Assembly: GCA_009377815.1 (NCBI GenBank)
Contig: WHTI01000002.1
Coordinates: 1-64,000, forward strand
Source of the DNA: Actinomycetota bacterium
Lineage (GTDB): Bacteria; Actinomycetota; CADDZG01; WHSQ01
Reading direction: 5' to 3'
Length of the DNA: 64,000 bases
Part shown: piece by piece, positions 17,803 to 26,963 of the stretch
Position numbering within the stretch: position 1 is the first letter of the stretch
How the letters are laid out: each line of letters begins with the position of its first letter
Made by a program: the position numbers and the translations under genes
Notes under the pieces: model-generated
The model's input: only the letters and a program-made list of their open reading frames with translations
What the model was told of the DNA's origin: nothing
Databases searched by the model: none

Positions 17803-18138
17803 TCAGGCGGTGACCCCTTCGGCCATGGCCAGGATTCCGGCGATCACCTCTCGATACCCACCCTCGGAGATCACATCAATTGGTTTCCGGTATCCCAGAT
17901 CGGGATTAGGCGTCTTCAACCACAGTCGGGCCGGCTCATCCGTGAGTACCTCTCTGAGCAGGTCGAGCACGGACTTCAACTCCAGGAGTCGCTCCTCCAC
18001 GTCCCTCTTCGGGATTGCCTTGCGAGCCTGCCACCGAGAGACGCTGCGAGGCGTGGACCCAGAAACCCGCGCGATGTCATTTCCGTCGATCAGTGAATCG
18101 AAGGAAAGGGCATCTATCAGGGCCTGCACCTGAGCCAT
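17803..18138 (-). CDS. Orphan antitoxin-like protein (Xre/MbcA/ParS, DUF2384)
   Basis: A 111-residue protein with an N-terminal helix-turn-helix (DGNDIARVSGSTPRSVSRWQARKAIP) and a C-terminal ParS/MbcA toxin-binding region (LLELKSVLDLLREVLTDEPARLWLKTPNPDLGYRKP in parts, IDVISEGGYREVIAGIL). Such antitoxins normally pair with a RES-domain toxin that consumes NAD. No RES gene is adjacent: upstream is a 300-base gap and downstream is the TacAT module. The ATG at 18138 has AAGGAG upstream; a GTG at 18147 is possible. It may be a solitary regulator or a remnant of a lost module. Confidence 0.75.
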   Translation of the reverse strand: MAQVQALIDALSFDSLIDGNDIARVSGSTPRSVSRWQARKAIPKRDVEERLLELKSVLDLLREVLTDEPARLWLKTPNPDLGYRKPIDVISEGGYREVIAGILAMAEGVTA

Positions 18139-18441
18139 ATCCTTCACTCCTTAAGCTACGGGCTGGTAATTCATCACCGTTATCGTCCTACAGCACGACG
18201 CTAGTTTGGCAGGGGCAATGACCGCCTAAGGTCGCGGAGTTGACGATCGGCTACTCCTTATCGTGGCGTGCCCGATCATTCGCGGAGTCAACGATTCTGC
18301 CCGTCTTGCTGGACCTCGCGGCCTTACCTGAGATCGAGTCATAGGTGCTCCTGAAAGACCGTGAAACGGTGGTCCTCCTCGAGGGCTCCGAGGTCCTGAA
18401 CGTACTCTTCTTTCTGGTTGCCATCTCTCCTCCAGTCTACG

Positions 18442-19167
18442 TCAGGTCCGCGATGTCTTGCGGGCGGTCGCTTCGATCCATAACCCTGCGTCATGGAGCG
18501 CTCCCAGGACCTCTTCGGTCCAGATGAGGTCGTAAGTCTCTCCCGGGGCGTCGGCCGAGACGCAGCCGATGAACCCACCGGCGTCATCGAGAATCGGGAC
18601 CGCGACGACGGCACCGTAGGCGCGAACCCTCAAGTACTCGTCGTACGAAAACCCGTATCTCACTGCCTCTTCGAGGCTTTCCCACTCGCTCTCATCCAAC
18701 TCTTCGAAACCCCATTCCTCGGCGAGGTTGGCGCCGACGTTCTGCCGCAGCTCCCAGCAGCGCCCGATGAGGCCCTTGCCCCGGGTCCATTCGATCCCCG
18801 TGACGGGCGGGGTCGATTTGAGCCGCCAGCGCCCGACTCGGACGAGCCGCTTGCGCCAGGGTCTCAGTCTGTAGCCGCGTACTAGAAACGCGTGGAGCCC
18901 AACGTCTCGGTAATCGATCCCGGATAGTTCGACGATCTGGACGTAGGCAGTCTTGAGTGCATCCTGGACGCGCCGTTCTTGGGCCAGCGACCGTTGTCCG
19001 ATGAAGTTCAACAGAAGCGTTCTAACGCTTGAGAGCGCCAGCACCACTACGGCGCCCACGAACCATACGCGCCGATCGTCCCAGAAGGTGGCCGGGATCT
19101 TGGCGCCGAACAACGCGACGACGATGGTCGCGACCACGGTCAGGAAACCCCAGATGAGATTCGCCAA
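18442..19167 (-). CDS. Membrane-anchored GAF-domain protein
   Basis: A 241-residue protein. Two hydrophobic segments near the N-terminus (about 4-22 and 35-55) form a hairpin anchor, followed by a short coiled region and a GAF-like sensory domain (about 75-235) with RGKGLIGRCWELRQNV, GAVVAVPILDDAGGFIGCVSADA and a final helix. No catalytic output domain is present, so it probably senses a ligand or partners another protein. It starts three bases after the RadC stop and is almost certainly co-transcribed with it. The function is unknown. Confidence 0.7.
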   Translation of the reverse strand: MANLIWGFLTVVATIVVALFGAKIPATFWDDRRVWFVGAVVVLALSSVRTLLLNFIGQRSLAQERRVQDALKTAYVQIVELSGIDYRDVGLHAFLVRGYRLRPWRKRLVRVGRWRLKSTPPVTGIEWTRGKGLIGRCWELRQNVGANLAEEWGFEELDESEWESLEEAVRYGFSYDEYLRVRAYGAVVAVPILDDAGGFIGCVSADAPGETYDLIWTEEVLGALHDAGLWIEATARKTSRT

Positions 19168-19170
19168 GTC

Positions 19171-19860
19171 TTACCCCGCTTTCATCGAGTTAGGTGGATC
19201 GATCCGGCACCACCCGTTCTCTGTGACGATGACGTGATCGACGAATCGCAAACCGACACGGGCGGCGGCCAGCTGCAAGTCGCGGGTGCAGGCGGCATCT
19301 TCGCTGCTCGGTTTGGGGTTGCCCGACGGGTGGTTGTGTGCCACGGCGAACGCGGACCCTCCAGCGCTGAGAACGGCCCTAAGCACATCGCGGGTCTCGA
19401 CCAAGCAGCGGGTATCGGTGCCGACCGTCAGTCGCTGCACCTTGATCACGTGGTTGACCGTATTGAGGACCAGGACCAGTGCGATCTCACGCTCTCCGTG
19501 AGTGAACTCACGCTTGACGATCGCGGCGATGTCACCTGAGTCTCTGATGGCGATCGGGGTCGGTGCCGAGTCGGCCGCCGCCCGCCGGCCGAGTTCGAAG
19601 GCTGCCACCAGGCCGGAGGCTTTCGCGGTTCCCATCGCGTGGGTGCCGGCGAGGCGATTGAGTGCAGCCTTTGCCAGGCCCGTGATTCCGCCCTCCTCGG
19701 CGATCAGTGATTCGGCGAGCTGCAGGGCGCTGACGCCCGGGCCTCCGCTCCGAAGGATCAGGGCGAGGATCTCGGCGTCGGTCAGGGCCGCCGCCCCGAG
19801 CCGGTCGAGGCGCTCACGGGGCCGGTCTCTGGCGGGGATCCTGGCCATCGGGGTGCTCAT
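19171..19860 (-). CDS. radC: RadC/JAB-domain protein
   Basis: A 229-residue RadC-family (COG2003) protein. The N-terminus has a UPF0758 helix-hairpin-helix region (RPRERLDRLGAAALTDAEILALIL), and the C-terminus a JAB/MPN domain with the metal motif AHNHPSGNPKPSSED (about residues 172-187) preceded by the conserved Glu segment. These proteins are common in mobile and defence islands; the exact substrate is not established. It is divergent from the type I restriction operon across a 108-base gap and lies directly upstream of the GAF gene. Length and motifs are normal. Confidence 0.9.
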   Translation of the reverse strand: MSTPMARIPARDRPRERLDRLGAAALTDAEILALILRSGGPGVSALQLAESLIAEEGGITGLAKAALNRLAGTHAMGTAKASGLVAAFELGRRAAADSAPTPIAIRDSGDIAAIVKREFTHGEREIALVLVLNTVNHVIKVQRLTVGTDTRCLVETRDVLRAVLSAGGSAFAVAHNHPSGNPKPSSEDAACTRDLQLAAARVGLRFVDHVIVTENGWCRIDPPNSMKAG

Positions 19861-19968
19861 GTGTTCACCATAGTGACGACCTGTGACATTTCGGCGGGTC
19901 TGTAGATTCGTCGTAGGGCACCGCTACCATGGGCCCGGAGGCGTCAATGAAGCCAATGTAGGGGGTAC

Positions 19969-22005
19969 ATGAACCACAGTCAGATCGTTTCCTTCATCTG
20001 GGGGGTCGCCGACCTCATCCGCGACACCTTCAAGCGGGGCAAATACCAGGACGTCATCCTGCCGCTGACCGTCCTGCGCCGCATCGATTGCGTGCTGGCC
20101 CCCACCAAGGAGAAGGTGCTCGCCACCAATGCCAAGATGAAGGAGAAGGGACTCGCGAACCCGGACCTCCAGCTTCGGAGGGCGTCGGGATACGCCTTCT
20201 ACAACACCTCCAAACACGACTTCCAGTCGGTGCTCGGGGACGCCGCCAACCTGAAGCGCAACCTGCTCCGCTACATCGATGACTTCTCGCCCAACATGAA
20301 AGAGGTCCTCGAGCGGTTCGACTTCCGCAACACGATTGAGAAACTCGACGAAGCGGGTCTGCTGTTCAAGGTCGTCGAGCGCTTCAAGGGCGTCGACCTG
20401 CATCCCGACCTCGTCGACAACGCCACGATGGGGACGATTTTCGAAGAGCTGATCCGCAAGTTCAACGAGGCCCTCAACGAGAATCCCGGCGAGCACTTCA
20501 CCCCGCGTGACGTCGTTGGGCTCATGGTCGAACTCCTCTTGGCGGGCGACGAGGACCTCCTTTCCAACCCCCACAAGGTGGTCAAGATCTGTGACCCTTG
20601 CTGCGGCTCGGGCGGCATGCTCACGCTCGCCAAGGAGCACATCGAAGCATCGGCGGACAAACACGCCGAGGTCCATCTCTTTGGTCAGGAGGTCAACCCC
20701 GAGACCTACGCGATCTGCAAAGCAGACCTCTTCATGAAGTCGGAGGACGGTCGCGACGGCGACAACATCGCCTTCGGCTCCACGCTGTCGGCCGATCGCC
20801 ATGCCGGTTTGGGCTTCGAGTACCTCATCGCCAATCCGCCCTACGGCAAGGACTGGAAGCGTGATGAGGACGAGGTAAGGGCGGAATACGAGAAGGGGGA
20901 GGCCGGGCGCTTCCCCGCCGGGCTCCCGCGCATCTCCGACGGCCAGCTCCTGTTCCTGCAGCACATGGTTGCCCGCATGGCTTCACCCGAAGAGGGCGGG
21001 GGCCGCGTCGCCATCATCATGAACGGCTCACCCCTGTTCACCGGGGATGCCGGCAGCGGCGAGAGCGAGATCCGTCGCTGGGTGATCGAGAACGATTGGC
21101 TCGAAGCCATCATCGCCATGCCCGAGCAGCTCTTCTACAACACCGGGATCGCCACTTACGTATGGGTGCTGACCAACCGCAAGCAGCCTGCCCGCAAGGG
21201 CAAGGTGCAGTTGATCGATGCGACGAGCTTCTGGACCCCGATGCGCCGGAGCCTCGGAGACAAGCGGCGCGAGATCCCCGCCGACAAGGCCGCCGAGATC
21301 CTCGCCCTCTACCGCTCCGCCGAGGAGCAGGATCACTGCAAGATCTTCGACGCCGAAACCTTCGGCTACCGCAAGATCACCGTCGAGCGCCCACTGCGCC
21401 TCAACTTCCAAGCCAGCCCTGAGCGCATCGCACGCCTCGAGGATCAGAAGGCGTTCGCCGGACTTTCAGTTAGCAAGAAGAAAGACGAGAAGGTCAAGGC
21501 TGCCGAGGAGGAAGAGGGCCGCAAGCGCCAGGACGAGATCCGCATGTTCCTGAACACACTCCCGGACTCGCCCTTCACCGACCGAGCCGAGTTCGTTGCC
21601 CTTCTGGACAAGAAGCTGAAAGACGCAAAGCTCAAGCTCGCAGCTCCGCTGAAGAAGGCCATCCTGTCGGCGCTTTCGGAACGAGACGAGGAGGCGGGGC
21701 CGTGCCTCGACGGAGATGGCAACCCTGAGCCCGATCCGGACCATCGTGATTACGAGAACGTGCCTCTGTCTGAGAGCGTGCGCGACTTCTTTGATCGAGA
21801 GGTTAGGCCCTACATCGACGACGCATGGATCAACGAATCGATCCGAGACATCAAAGACGGTGAGATTGGCAAGGTCGGCTACGAGATCAATTTCAACCGC
21901 TACTTCTACGTCTACGAACCGCCCCGACCACTAGAGGAGATCAAGGCCGAAATAAGGGAGCTCGAAAGCGAAATAGTCGATTTGCTCGGACAGGTCGCAT
22001 TGTGA
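19969..22005 (+). CDS. hsdM: Type I restriction-modification methyltransferase subunit
   Basis: A 678-residue HsdM. The N-terminal helical domain is followed by the N6-adenine methylase core: motif I DPCCGSGGMLTLA (about 205-217) and catalytic NPPYG (about 289-293). The C-terminal third has a long charged coiled segment (SVSKKKDEKVKAAEEEEG) and helices that clamp HsdS. It methylates adenine at the site chosen by HsdS. The ATG at 19969 has AGGGGG upstream. The gene overlaps hsdS by four bases (GTGA) and is notably GC-rich compared with hsdS. Confidence 0.93.
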   Translation: MNHSQIVSFIWGVADLIRDTFKRGKYQDVILPLTVLRRIDCVLAPTKEKVLATNAKMKEKGLANPDLQLRRASGYAFYNTSKHDFQSVLGDAANLKRNLLRYIDDFSPNMKEVLERFDFRNTIEKLDEAGLLFKVVERFKGVDLHPDLVDNATMGTIFEELIRKFNEALNENPGEHFTPRDVVGLMVELLLAGDEDLLSNPHKVVKICDPCCGSGGMLTLAKEHIEASADKHAEVHLFGQEVNPETYAICKADLFMKSEDGRDGDNIAFGSTLSADRHAGLGFEYLIANPPYGKDWKRDEDEVRAEYEKGEAGRFPAGLPRISDGQLLFLQHMVARMASPEEGGGRVAIIMNGSPLFTGDAGSGESEIRRWVIENDWLEAIIAMPEQLFYNTGIATYVWVLTNRKQPARKGKVQLIDATSFWTPMRRSLGDKRREIPADKAAEILALYRSAEEQDHCKIFDAETFGYRKITVERPLRLNFQASPERIARLEDQKAFAGLSVSKKKDEKVKAAEEEEGRKRQDEIRMFLNTLPDSPFTDRAEFVALLDKKLKDAKLKLAAPLKKAILSALSERDEEAGPCLDGDGNPEPDPDHRDYENVPLSESVRDFFDREVRPYIDDAWINESIRDIKDGEIGKVGYEINFNRYFYVYEPPRPLEEIKAEIRELESEIVDLLGQVAL

Positions 22006-23237
22006 ATCCTCCTCTTCTAAGGCTCAAACACATCGCTGCAATCAGAGCCAGCAATGTGGACAAGAAGTCTGTTGAGGGAGACATCCCGGTCAGCCTGTGC
22101 AACTACGTTGATGTCTACAAGAACGATCTGATTTCGAGCGATATGGAGTTCATGAGGGCGACCGCAACTGCCTCGCAATTAAGAGTGTTCGAACTTCGTC
22201 GCGGTGACGTGCTGATTACAAAGGATTCAGAGACGGCTGATGACATCGGAGTTCCAGCTTATGTACCCGAGGATCTAGATGGCGTTGTTTGTGGTTACCA
22301 CTTGTCTATCCTTCGAGCCAACCCCCGAATAGTGGATTCCGCTTTCTTGGCCTGGGTACTCAGGTCGGACTCCGCCCGGCAACACTTCACCGCAATGGCG
22401 AACGGGATCACTCGTTTTGCCATCGGCTACTCCGATATCGGGAGCTTGTCGATTCCGCTCCCGCCGTTGGATAGGCAGCAGGCGATTGCGCGGATCTTGG
22501 ACGAAGAAGCCGCCAAGATAGACGCCCTCATTGAAATGAAGGACAAGTTGAAGGACTTGCTTCACGACGAAACAGAAACCTTGCTAGCTATGCGCCTTTG
22601 GCCAGATCCACTACCTTCAAATTGGCGGATGACGCCGCTTATGCGCCTAACACAATCGGATCGTCCCATCATGTACGGCATCGTGCTCCCTGGCCCCAAC
22701 GTGACGACGGGCGTGCCATTGGTTAAGGGCGGTGACGTCAGTAACGGAAGACTCAATCTCGACGTGCTGAACAAGACCGGTTATGAGATTGAGGCTCCAT
22801 TTGCTCGCGCTAGGCTCAAAGGCGGAGATGTTGTTCTCACGATCCGGGGCAAGTATGGCGACTGCGCTTTGGTCCCCGATCAATTATTGGGGGCAAACAT
22901 CACGCAAGATATCGCCCGGATTTCGCCGCGTAAATCCGTAAATGGTTTGTGGCTGTTGCGAGTTCTCCAATCGAGGCCAATAAGAGAGAAGATCTCAAAT
23001 GAGGCTTTGGGGGCAGCCGTCCAGGGAGTGAATATTCGAGATGTGAAGAGATATCGAGTGCCAGTTCCGCCGCTTGACGAGCAAGGCGCCCTGGTCGCCG
23101 AGATCGAGAGACACCTCAAACGCGTGACTGAGATATCGGCGCAACTTGATGCAGCTCGGACCAAACTTGTTGAGTACCGAGCGGCCTTCATAACAGCTGC
23201 GGTTACCGGGGAGATCGATGTGGGGAGTGCGGCGTGA
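22002..23237 (+). CDS. hsdS: Type I restriction-modification specificity subunit
   Basis: A 411-residue HsdS with two target-recognition domains, each followed by a long conserved helix. TRD1 is about 1-165, ending PLPPLDRQQAIARILDEEAAKIDAL. TRD2 is about 205-360, ending VPVPPLDEQGALVAEIE and LKRVTEISAQLDAAR. It sets the bipartite sequence recognised by the complex. The GTG start at 22002 overlaps the hsdM stop and its own stop overlaps the hsdR start. By eye its codon use is more AT-rich than hsdM and hsdR, fitting exchange of recognition domains. Confidence 0.92.
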   Translation: MNPPLLRLKHIAAIRASNVDKKSVEGDIPVSLCNYVDVYKNDLISSDMEFMRATATASQLRVFELRRGDVLITKDSETADDIGVPAYVPEDLDGVVCGYHLSILRANPRIVDSAFLAWVLRSDSARQHFTAMANGITRFAIGYSDIGSLSIPLPPLDRQQAIARILDEEAAKIDALIEMKDKLKDLLHDETETLLAMRLWPDPLPSNWRMTPLMRLTQSDRPIMYGIVLPGPNVTTGVPLVKGGDVSNGRLNLDVLNKTGYEIEAPFARARLKGGDVVLTIRGKYGDCALVPDQLLGANITQDIARISPRKSVNGLWLLRVLQSRPIREKISNEALGAAVQGVNIRDVKRYRVPVPPLDEQGALVAEIERHLKRVTEISAQLDAARTKLVEYRAAFITAAVTGEIDVGSAA

Positions 23238-26200
23238 ACCTCGATATCTCGGAGCGGAACTTCGAAGAGGTTGTTGAGGCTTCGTTGCTCCGGGGTGGGC
23301 CCGATGCGATGGCCGTCGCCGGCATGGTGGCGGAACCTGAGGCTCCCTACGGGCTCTATGCCGCGGGCGGGTACGTCAAGCGCTCGTACAAGGACTACGA
23401 CCGGTCGCTGTGCCTCGATACCGAGATGCTCGTGCGCTTCGCTCAGGCCTCGCAGCCCAAAGAGTGGGACCGGCTCAAGTCCCACTACGGTGATGAGGTC
23501 CGGGAGCGCTTCGCCAAGCGTGTGGCATCGGAGGTCGAGAAGCGGGGGCTGATCGACGTCCTCCGTAAGGGAGTCAAGGACGCCGGTGTCAAGTTCGAGA
23601 TGTACCACCCGCGGCCTCCGAGCACACTGAACCCGGACCTCCAGACCCTCTACGAGGCGAACCTCTTCTCGGTCATCCGGCAGCTGCGGTATTCGACGAG
23701 CAACGAGAACTCGATCGACGTGGTGCTGTTTCTCAACGGCTTGCCGATCTTCACCTCCGAGCTCAAGAACCCCTTCAACGGCCAGGACGTTAACAACGCG
23801 GTCCACCAGTACTGCTACGACCGCGATCCGCGCGAGCCACTGCTGTCGTTCGGGCGGGTGATCGCGCACTTCGCCGTCGATCCCGAGCTGGCCTTCGTGA
23901 CGACCAAGCTCGAGGGGCCGAAGACCCACTTCCTGCCCTTCAATCAGGGCTACGACAACGGCGCCGGCAATCGGCCCACGAAGACCGGTTTTGCGACGCA
24001 GTACCTCTGGGACCATGTGTGGTCGAAGGACTCGGTGCTGGAGCTGGTGCAGCGCTTCGTCCACGTGCTCGAGGAGGAGGACGACAAGGGGCGCAAGACC
24101 GGCAAGAAGTCGCTGATCTTTCCCCGTTACCACCAGCTCGACGCGGTGCGCCGACTGGTGCTCGACGCGCTGCAGAACGGCGCCGGTCCCGACTACCTGA
24201 TCCAGCATTCCGCCGGCAGCGGCAAGTCCAACACGATCGCGTGGCTGGCGCACCAGCTCTCCACGCTTCACGATGCGAGCGACGAGCGCGTCTTCGACTC
24301 GATCATCGTGATCACCGACCGGCGCGTGCTCGATCGCCAGCTGCAGAGAACGATCCGGCAGTTCGAGCAGACTCTCGGCGTGGTCGAGAACATCGATAAG
24401 ACATCGCGCCAGCTCAAGGAAGCTCTCGAGTCGGGCAAAACGATCATCGTCACCACACTGCAGAAGTTTCCGATGATCGTGAAGGAGATCGGCGAGCTGC
24501 CGGGAAAGCAGTTCGCGCTGATCATCGACGAGGCGCACTCCTCGCAGACGGGGGAGACCTCCCGGATGATGCACCAGGTACTCAAGGTCGATTCGTTGGA
24601 GGAGGCCGAAGAGCAGGATCAGGTCGAGGAAGACCTCGAGGACCGCATCGTTAAGGTCGCCGAGGGGCGCGGTCGGCTCGACAACGTTTCGATGTTCGCC
24701 TTCACCGCGACGCCGAAGGAGAAGACCCTTCAGATGTTCGGCGAGGAACGGGAGGACGGATCCTACGAGCCGTTCTCCCTGTACTCGATGAAGCAGGCGA
24801 TCGAGGAGGGCTTCATCCTCGATGTGCTGCGCAACTACACGACCTACCGGGTGTACTGGAACCTGCTCAAGAAGATCGAGGACGACCCCCGCTACAACGA
24901 GCGCAAGGCGAAATATCTGGCCCGGCTGTTCGTCGACCTCCATCCCCACGCGATCGACGAGAAGGTCGCGATCATGGCCGAGCACTTCGCCCAGAACTCG
25001 GCACCGGAGATCGGCGGCCGGGCCAAGGCGATGGTTGTGACCCGCTCGCGCCTGCATGCGGTCAAGACGTTCCTGTCGCTGAGGCGCTACCTCGAAGAGC
25101 ACGGACACCCGTTCAAGGCGCTGGTGGCGTTCTCCGGTGAGGTCGACGACGGGGGGATCAAGTACACCGAGACCGGTCTCAACGGGTTCTCCGAGAAGCA
25201 GACGGCCCTCGTGTTCAAACAGCCGGAGTACCGCTTCCTGGTGGTGGCCGAGAAGTTCCAGACCGGCTTCGATGAGCCGCTGCTCCACACGATGTACGTG
25301 GACAAGAAGCTGTCTGGGCTCAATGCGGTCCAGACCCTGTCCCGGCTCAATCGGATCCATCGCGACAAGACTGAGACGATGGTGCTCGACTTCGTGAACG
25401 AGGCCGACGACATCCAGAGTGCATTCGCCCGCTACTACGAGGCCTCGATCCTCTCGGAGGGAGCCGACCCGCATCTCCTCTACGACCTGCAGCGGACGCT
25501 CCTCGATAGCGAGGTCTTCGACGAGGACGAGGTCAGGGCGTTCGCCGAGGTCTTCTTCGACCCAAAGGGAAGCCAGGACCGGCTCTACCAGGTGCTCAGG
25601 GAACCGGAGCGGCGCTACAAGGATCTCGCCGAGGAGGACCAGGCGGCGTTCCGCAAGGAGATCACCTCGTTCACCCGGATGTACGCGTTCCTGTCGCAGG
25701 TGGCGACGTTCGTCGACGCCGACCTCGAGAGCCTCTATCACTTCGCCCGCTATCTGCTCCGGCGGTTGCCGACCGAGCAGAAGGGCCTCCCCTATGAGGT
25801 CCAGCAGGCGATCGACCTCGAGTCGTTCAGCGTCCGCGAGACCTTCGGCGGGTCGATCGCGCTCGGTGCCGACAAGGGGCGGCTGGAGCCTCCGGGCAAG
25901 GGGGTCGATGTCGAGCCGAGTCCGGAGGAGAAGGAAGCCCTGTCCCAGATCATCGACGAGTTGAACGAGCGCTTCGGGACCAGCTTCACCGCCGAGGACA
26001 AGGTGTTCGTCGAGGAGCTGGAGAACCGCTTGGTCGATCATGCCGGCCTCGAGGCCAGCATCCGGGCCAACACACCGGAGAACGCCCGTCTGACCTTCGA
26101 CCATGTCATCGAGGACCTGCTTCAGGACATGGTCGACAAGAACTTCGAGCTCTACAAACGGGTCACCGACGATGAGCGCTTCGGGGACTTCTTCAAGGAC

Positions 26201-26572
26201 GAGCTCTACAAACGTTACCGAAAGCAGGTCGAGAGCAGCCCACCCGGACCCAGAGTGCCTTCGATCGTCGACGCGGTGGTCGATGCATTGGTCAAGGAGC
26301 TGGCTCCGGAGAAGGTGATCCTTTTCGGATCGGGGGCGCGCGGAGAGTTGATCGAGGGCAGCGATCTCGACCTTCTCGTTGTTCTCCCCGAAGTGAGCGA
26401 AGACCGATCTGAGGTCACCCGGGCATACAGGGCCGTGGGTACGGTCAAGGGTCGACCGCCGGTGGATGTTCTCGTCTTCTCATCCCAGGACGTGGCGGAG
26501 TGGGGCGACGTCGTGGGTCACATCATCAACGAAGCCTTGGTCGACGGACGGGTCGTCTATGACGCCGCTTGA
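23234..26572 (+). CDS. hsdR: Type I restriction HsdR fused to a C-terminal MNT nucleotidyltransferase
   Basis: A 1112-residue protein. About 100-240 is the HsdR nuclease (SIDVVLFLNGLPIFTSELKN supplies the D...ExK residues). About 280-720 is the SF2 translocase with HSAGSGKSN (Walker A, about 325), LIIDEAHSS (about 430), FAFTATP and LSRLNRIHRDK. About 720-1000 is the helical C-terminus. From about 1008 a minimal nucleotidyltransferase is appended: LFGSGARGELIEGSDLDLLV has the GSx10DxD signature (Gly1032, Ser1033, Asp1044, Asp1046), with a third acidic residue in PPVDVLVF (about Asp1078). MNT domains are antitoxins of HEPN toxins. The next gene is a HEPN toxin overlapping this one by 14 bases, so the fusion looks functional. 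The GTG start overlaps the hsdS stop. Confidence 0.9.
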   Translation: MNLDISERNFEEVVEASLLRGGPDAMAVAGMVAEPEAPYGLYAAGGYVKRSYKDYDRSLCLDTEMLVRFAQASQPKEWDRLKSHYGDEVRERFAKRVASEVEKRGLIDVLRKGVKDAGVKFEMYHPRPPSTLNPDLQTLYEANLFSVIRQLRYSTSNENSIDVVLFLNGLPIFTSELKNPFNGQDVNNAVHQYCYDRDPREPLLSFGRVIAHFAVDPELAFVTTKLEGPKTHFLPFNQGYDNGAGNRPTKTGFATQYLWDHVWSKDSVLELVQRFVHVLEEEDDKGRKTGKKSLIFPRYHQLDAVRRLVLDALQNGAGPDYLIQHSAGSGKSNTIAWLAHQLSTLHDASDERVFDSIIVITDRRVLDRQLQRTIRQFEQTLGVVENIDKTSRQLKEALESGKTIIVTTLQKFPMIVKEIGELPGKQFALIIDEAHSSQTGETSRMMHQVLKVDSLEEAEEQDQVEEDLEDRIVKVAEGRGRLDNVSMFAFTATPKEKTLQMFGEEREDGSYEPFSLYSMKQAIEEGFILDVLRNYTTYRVYWNLLKKIEDDPRYNERKAKYLARLFVDLHPHAIDEKVAIMAEHFAQNSAPEIGGRAKAMVVTRSRLHAVKTFLSLRRYLEEHGHPFKALVAFSGEVDDGGIKYTETGLNGFSEKQTALVFKQPEYRFLVVAEKFQTGFDEPLLHTMYVDKKLSGLNAVQTLSRLNRIHRDKTETMVLDFVNEADDIQSAFARYYEASILSEGADPHLLYDLQRTLLDSEVFDEDEVRAFAEVFFDPKGSQDRLYQVLREPERRYKDLAEEDQAAFRKEITSFTRMYAFLSQVATFVDADLESLYHFARYLLRRLPTEQKGLPYEVQQAIDLESFSVRETFGGSIALGADKGRLEPPGKGVDVEPSPEEKEALSQIIDELNERFGTSFTAEDKVFVEELENRLVDHAGLEASIRANTPENARLTFDHVIEDLLQDMVDKNFELYKRVTDDERFGDFFKDELYKRYRKQVESSPPGPRVPSIVDAVVDALVKELAPEKVILFGSGARGELIEGSDLDLLVVLPEVSEDRSEVTRAYRAVGTVKGRPPVDVLVFSSQDVAEWGDVVGHIINEALVDGRVVYDAA

Positions 26573-26945
26573 TCTCGCCAAGGCGTACCTCGCCAAGGGA
26601 CTGGACGACCAGGCACTTCTCGATCGGATCGTCGACGAGAAAGCCATCACGGACGCGATCTTCGGTTTCCATGCGCAGCAGGCTGCTGAGAAGTATCTGA
26701 AGGCGGTTCTAGCGATCGATCAAGAGCGTCCCGAACGTACGCACGATCTCCGCGCGTTGGCCGATCAATGTGAACAGGCGGGGCACCCACTTCCGGACGA
26801 TCTCCATGAGGTGCTGGAGCTCTCTCCCTTCGCAGTCCAAGAGCGTTACCCGTTCGCGCTTACACCCCCGATCGACCGCGGCAAGTCCCTAGGGCTCATT
26901 GCCGACATGTGGCGATGGGCTGAACAGATCGTGGAACATGCGTAG
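26559..26945 (+). CDS. HEPN-domain toxin paired with the HsdR-MNT fusion
   Basis: A 128-residue HEPN protein: helix 1 LAKAYLAKGLDDQALLDRI, FGFHAQQAAEKYLKAVLAI (classic HEPN helix), then RPERTHDLRALAD. The last segment contains R57-x4-H62, the Rx4-6H motif of HEPN RNases, and the KYLKA..THDL pattern of the COG2250 group. In HEPN/MNT pairs the MNT protein inactivates the toxin by adenylylating it near this motif. The ATG at 26559 lies within the last codons of hsdR, so translation is coupled. Normal MNT-HEPN pairs are separate two-gene units; here the MNT half is part of HsdR. Confidence 0.85.
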   Translation: MTPLDLAKAYLAKGLDDQALLDRIVDEKAITDAIFGFHAQQAAEKYLKAVLAIDQERPERTHDLRALADQCEQAGHPLPDDLHEVLELSPFAVQERYPFALTPPIDRGKSLGLIADMWRWAEQIVEHA

Positions 26946-26963
26946 AGGTGGACGGGAGCATCA

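Noticed and set aside
19924-20964. A 346-codon reverse-strand frame over hsdM
   Set aside because: It is a codon-bias shadow of the HsdM methylase core and shows no recognisable domain.
22880-26104. A 1074-codon open frame on the reverse strand
   Set aside because: It is the antisense shadow of the GC-rich hsdS/hsdR genes; the forward frame carries clear nuclease, helicase and MNT motifs.
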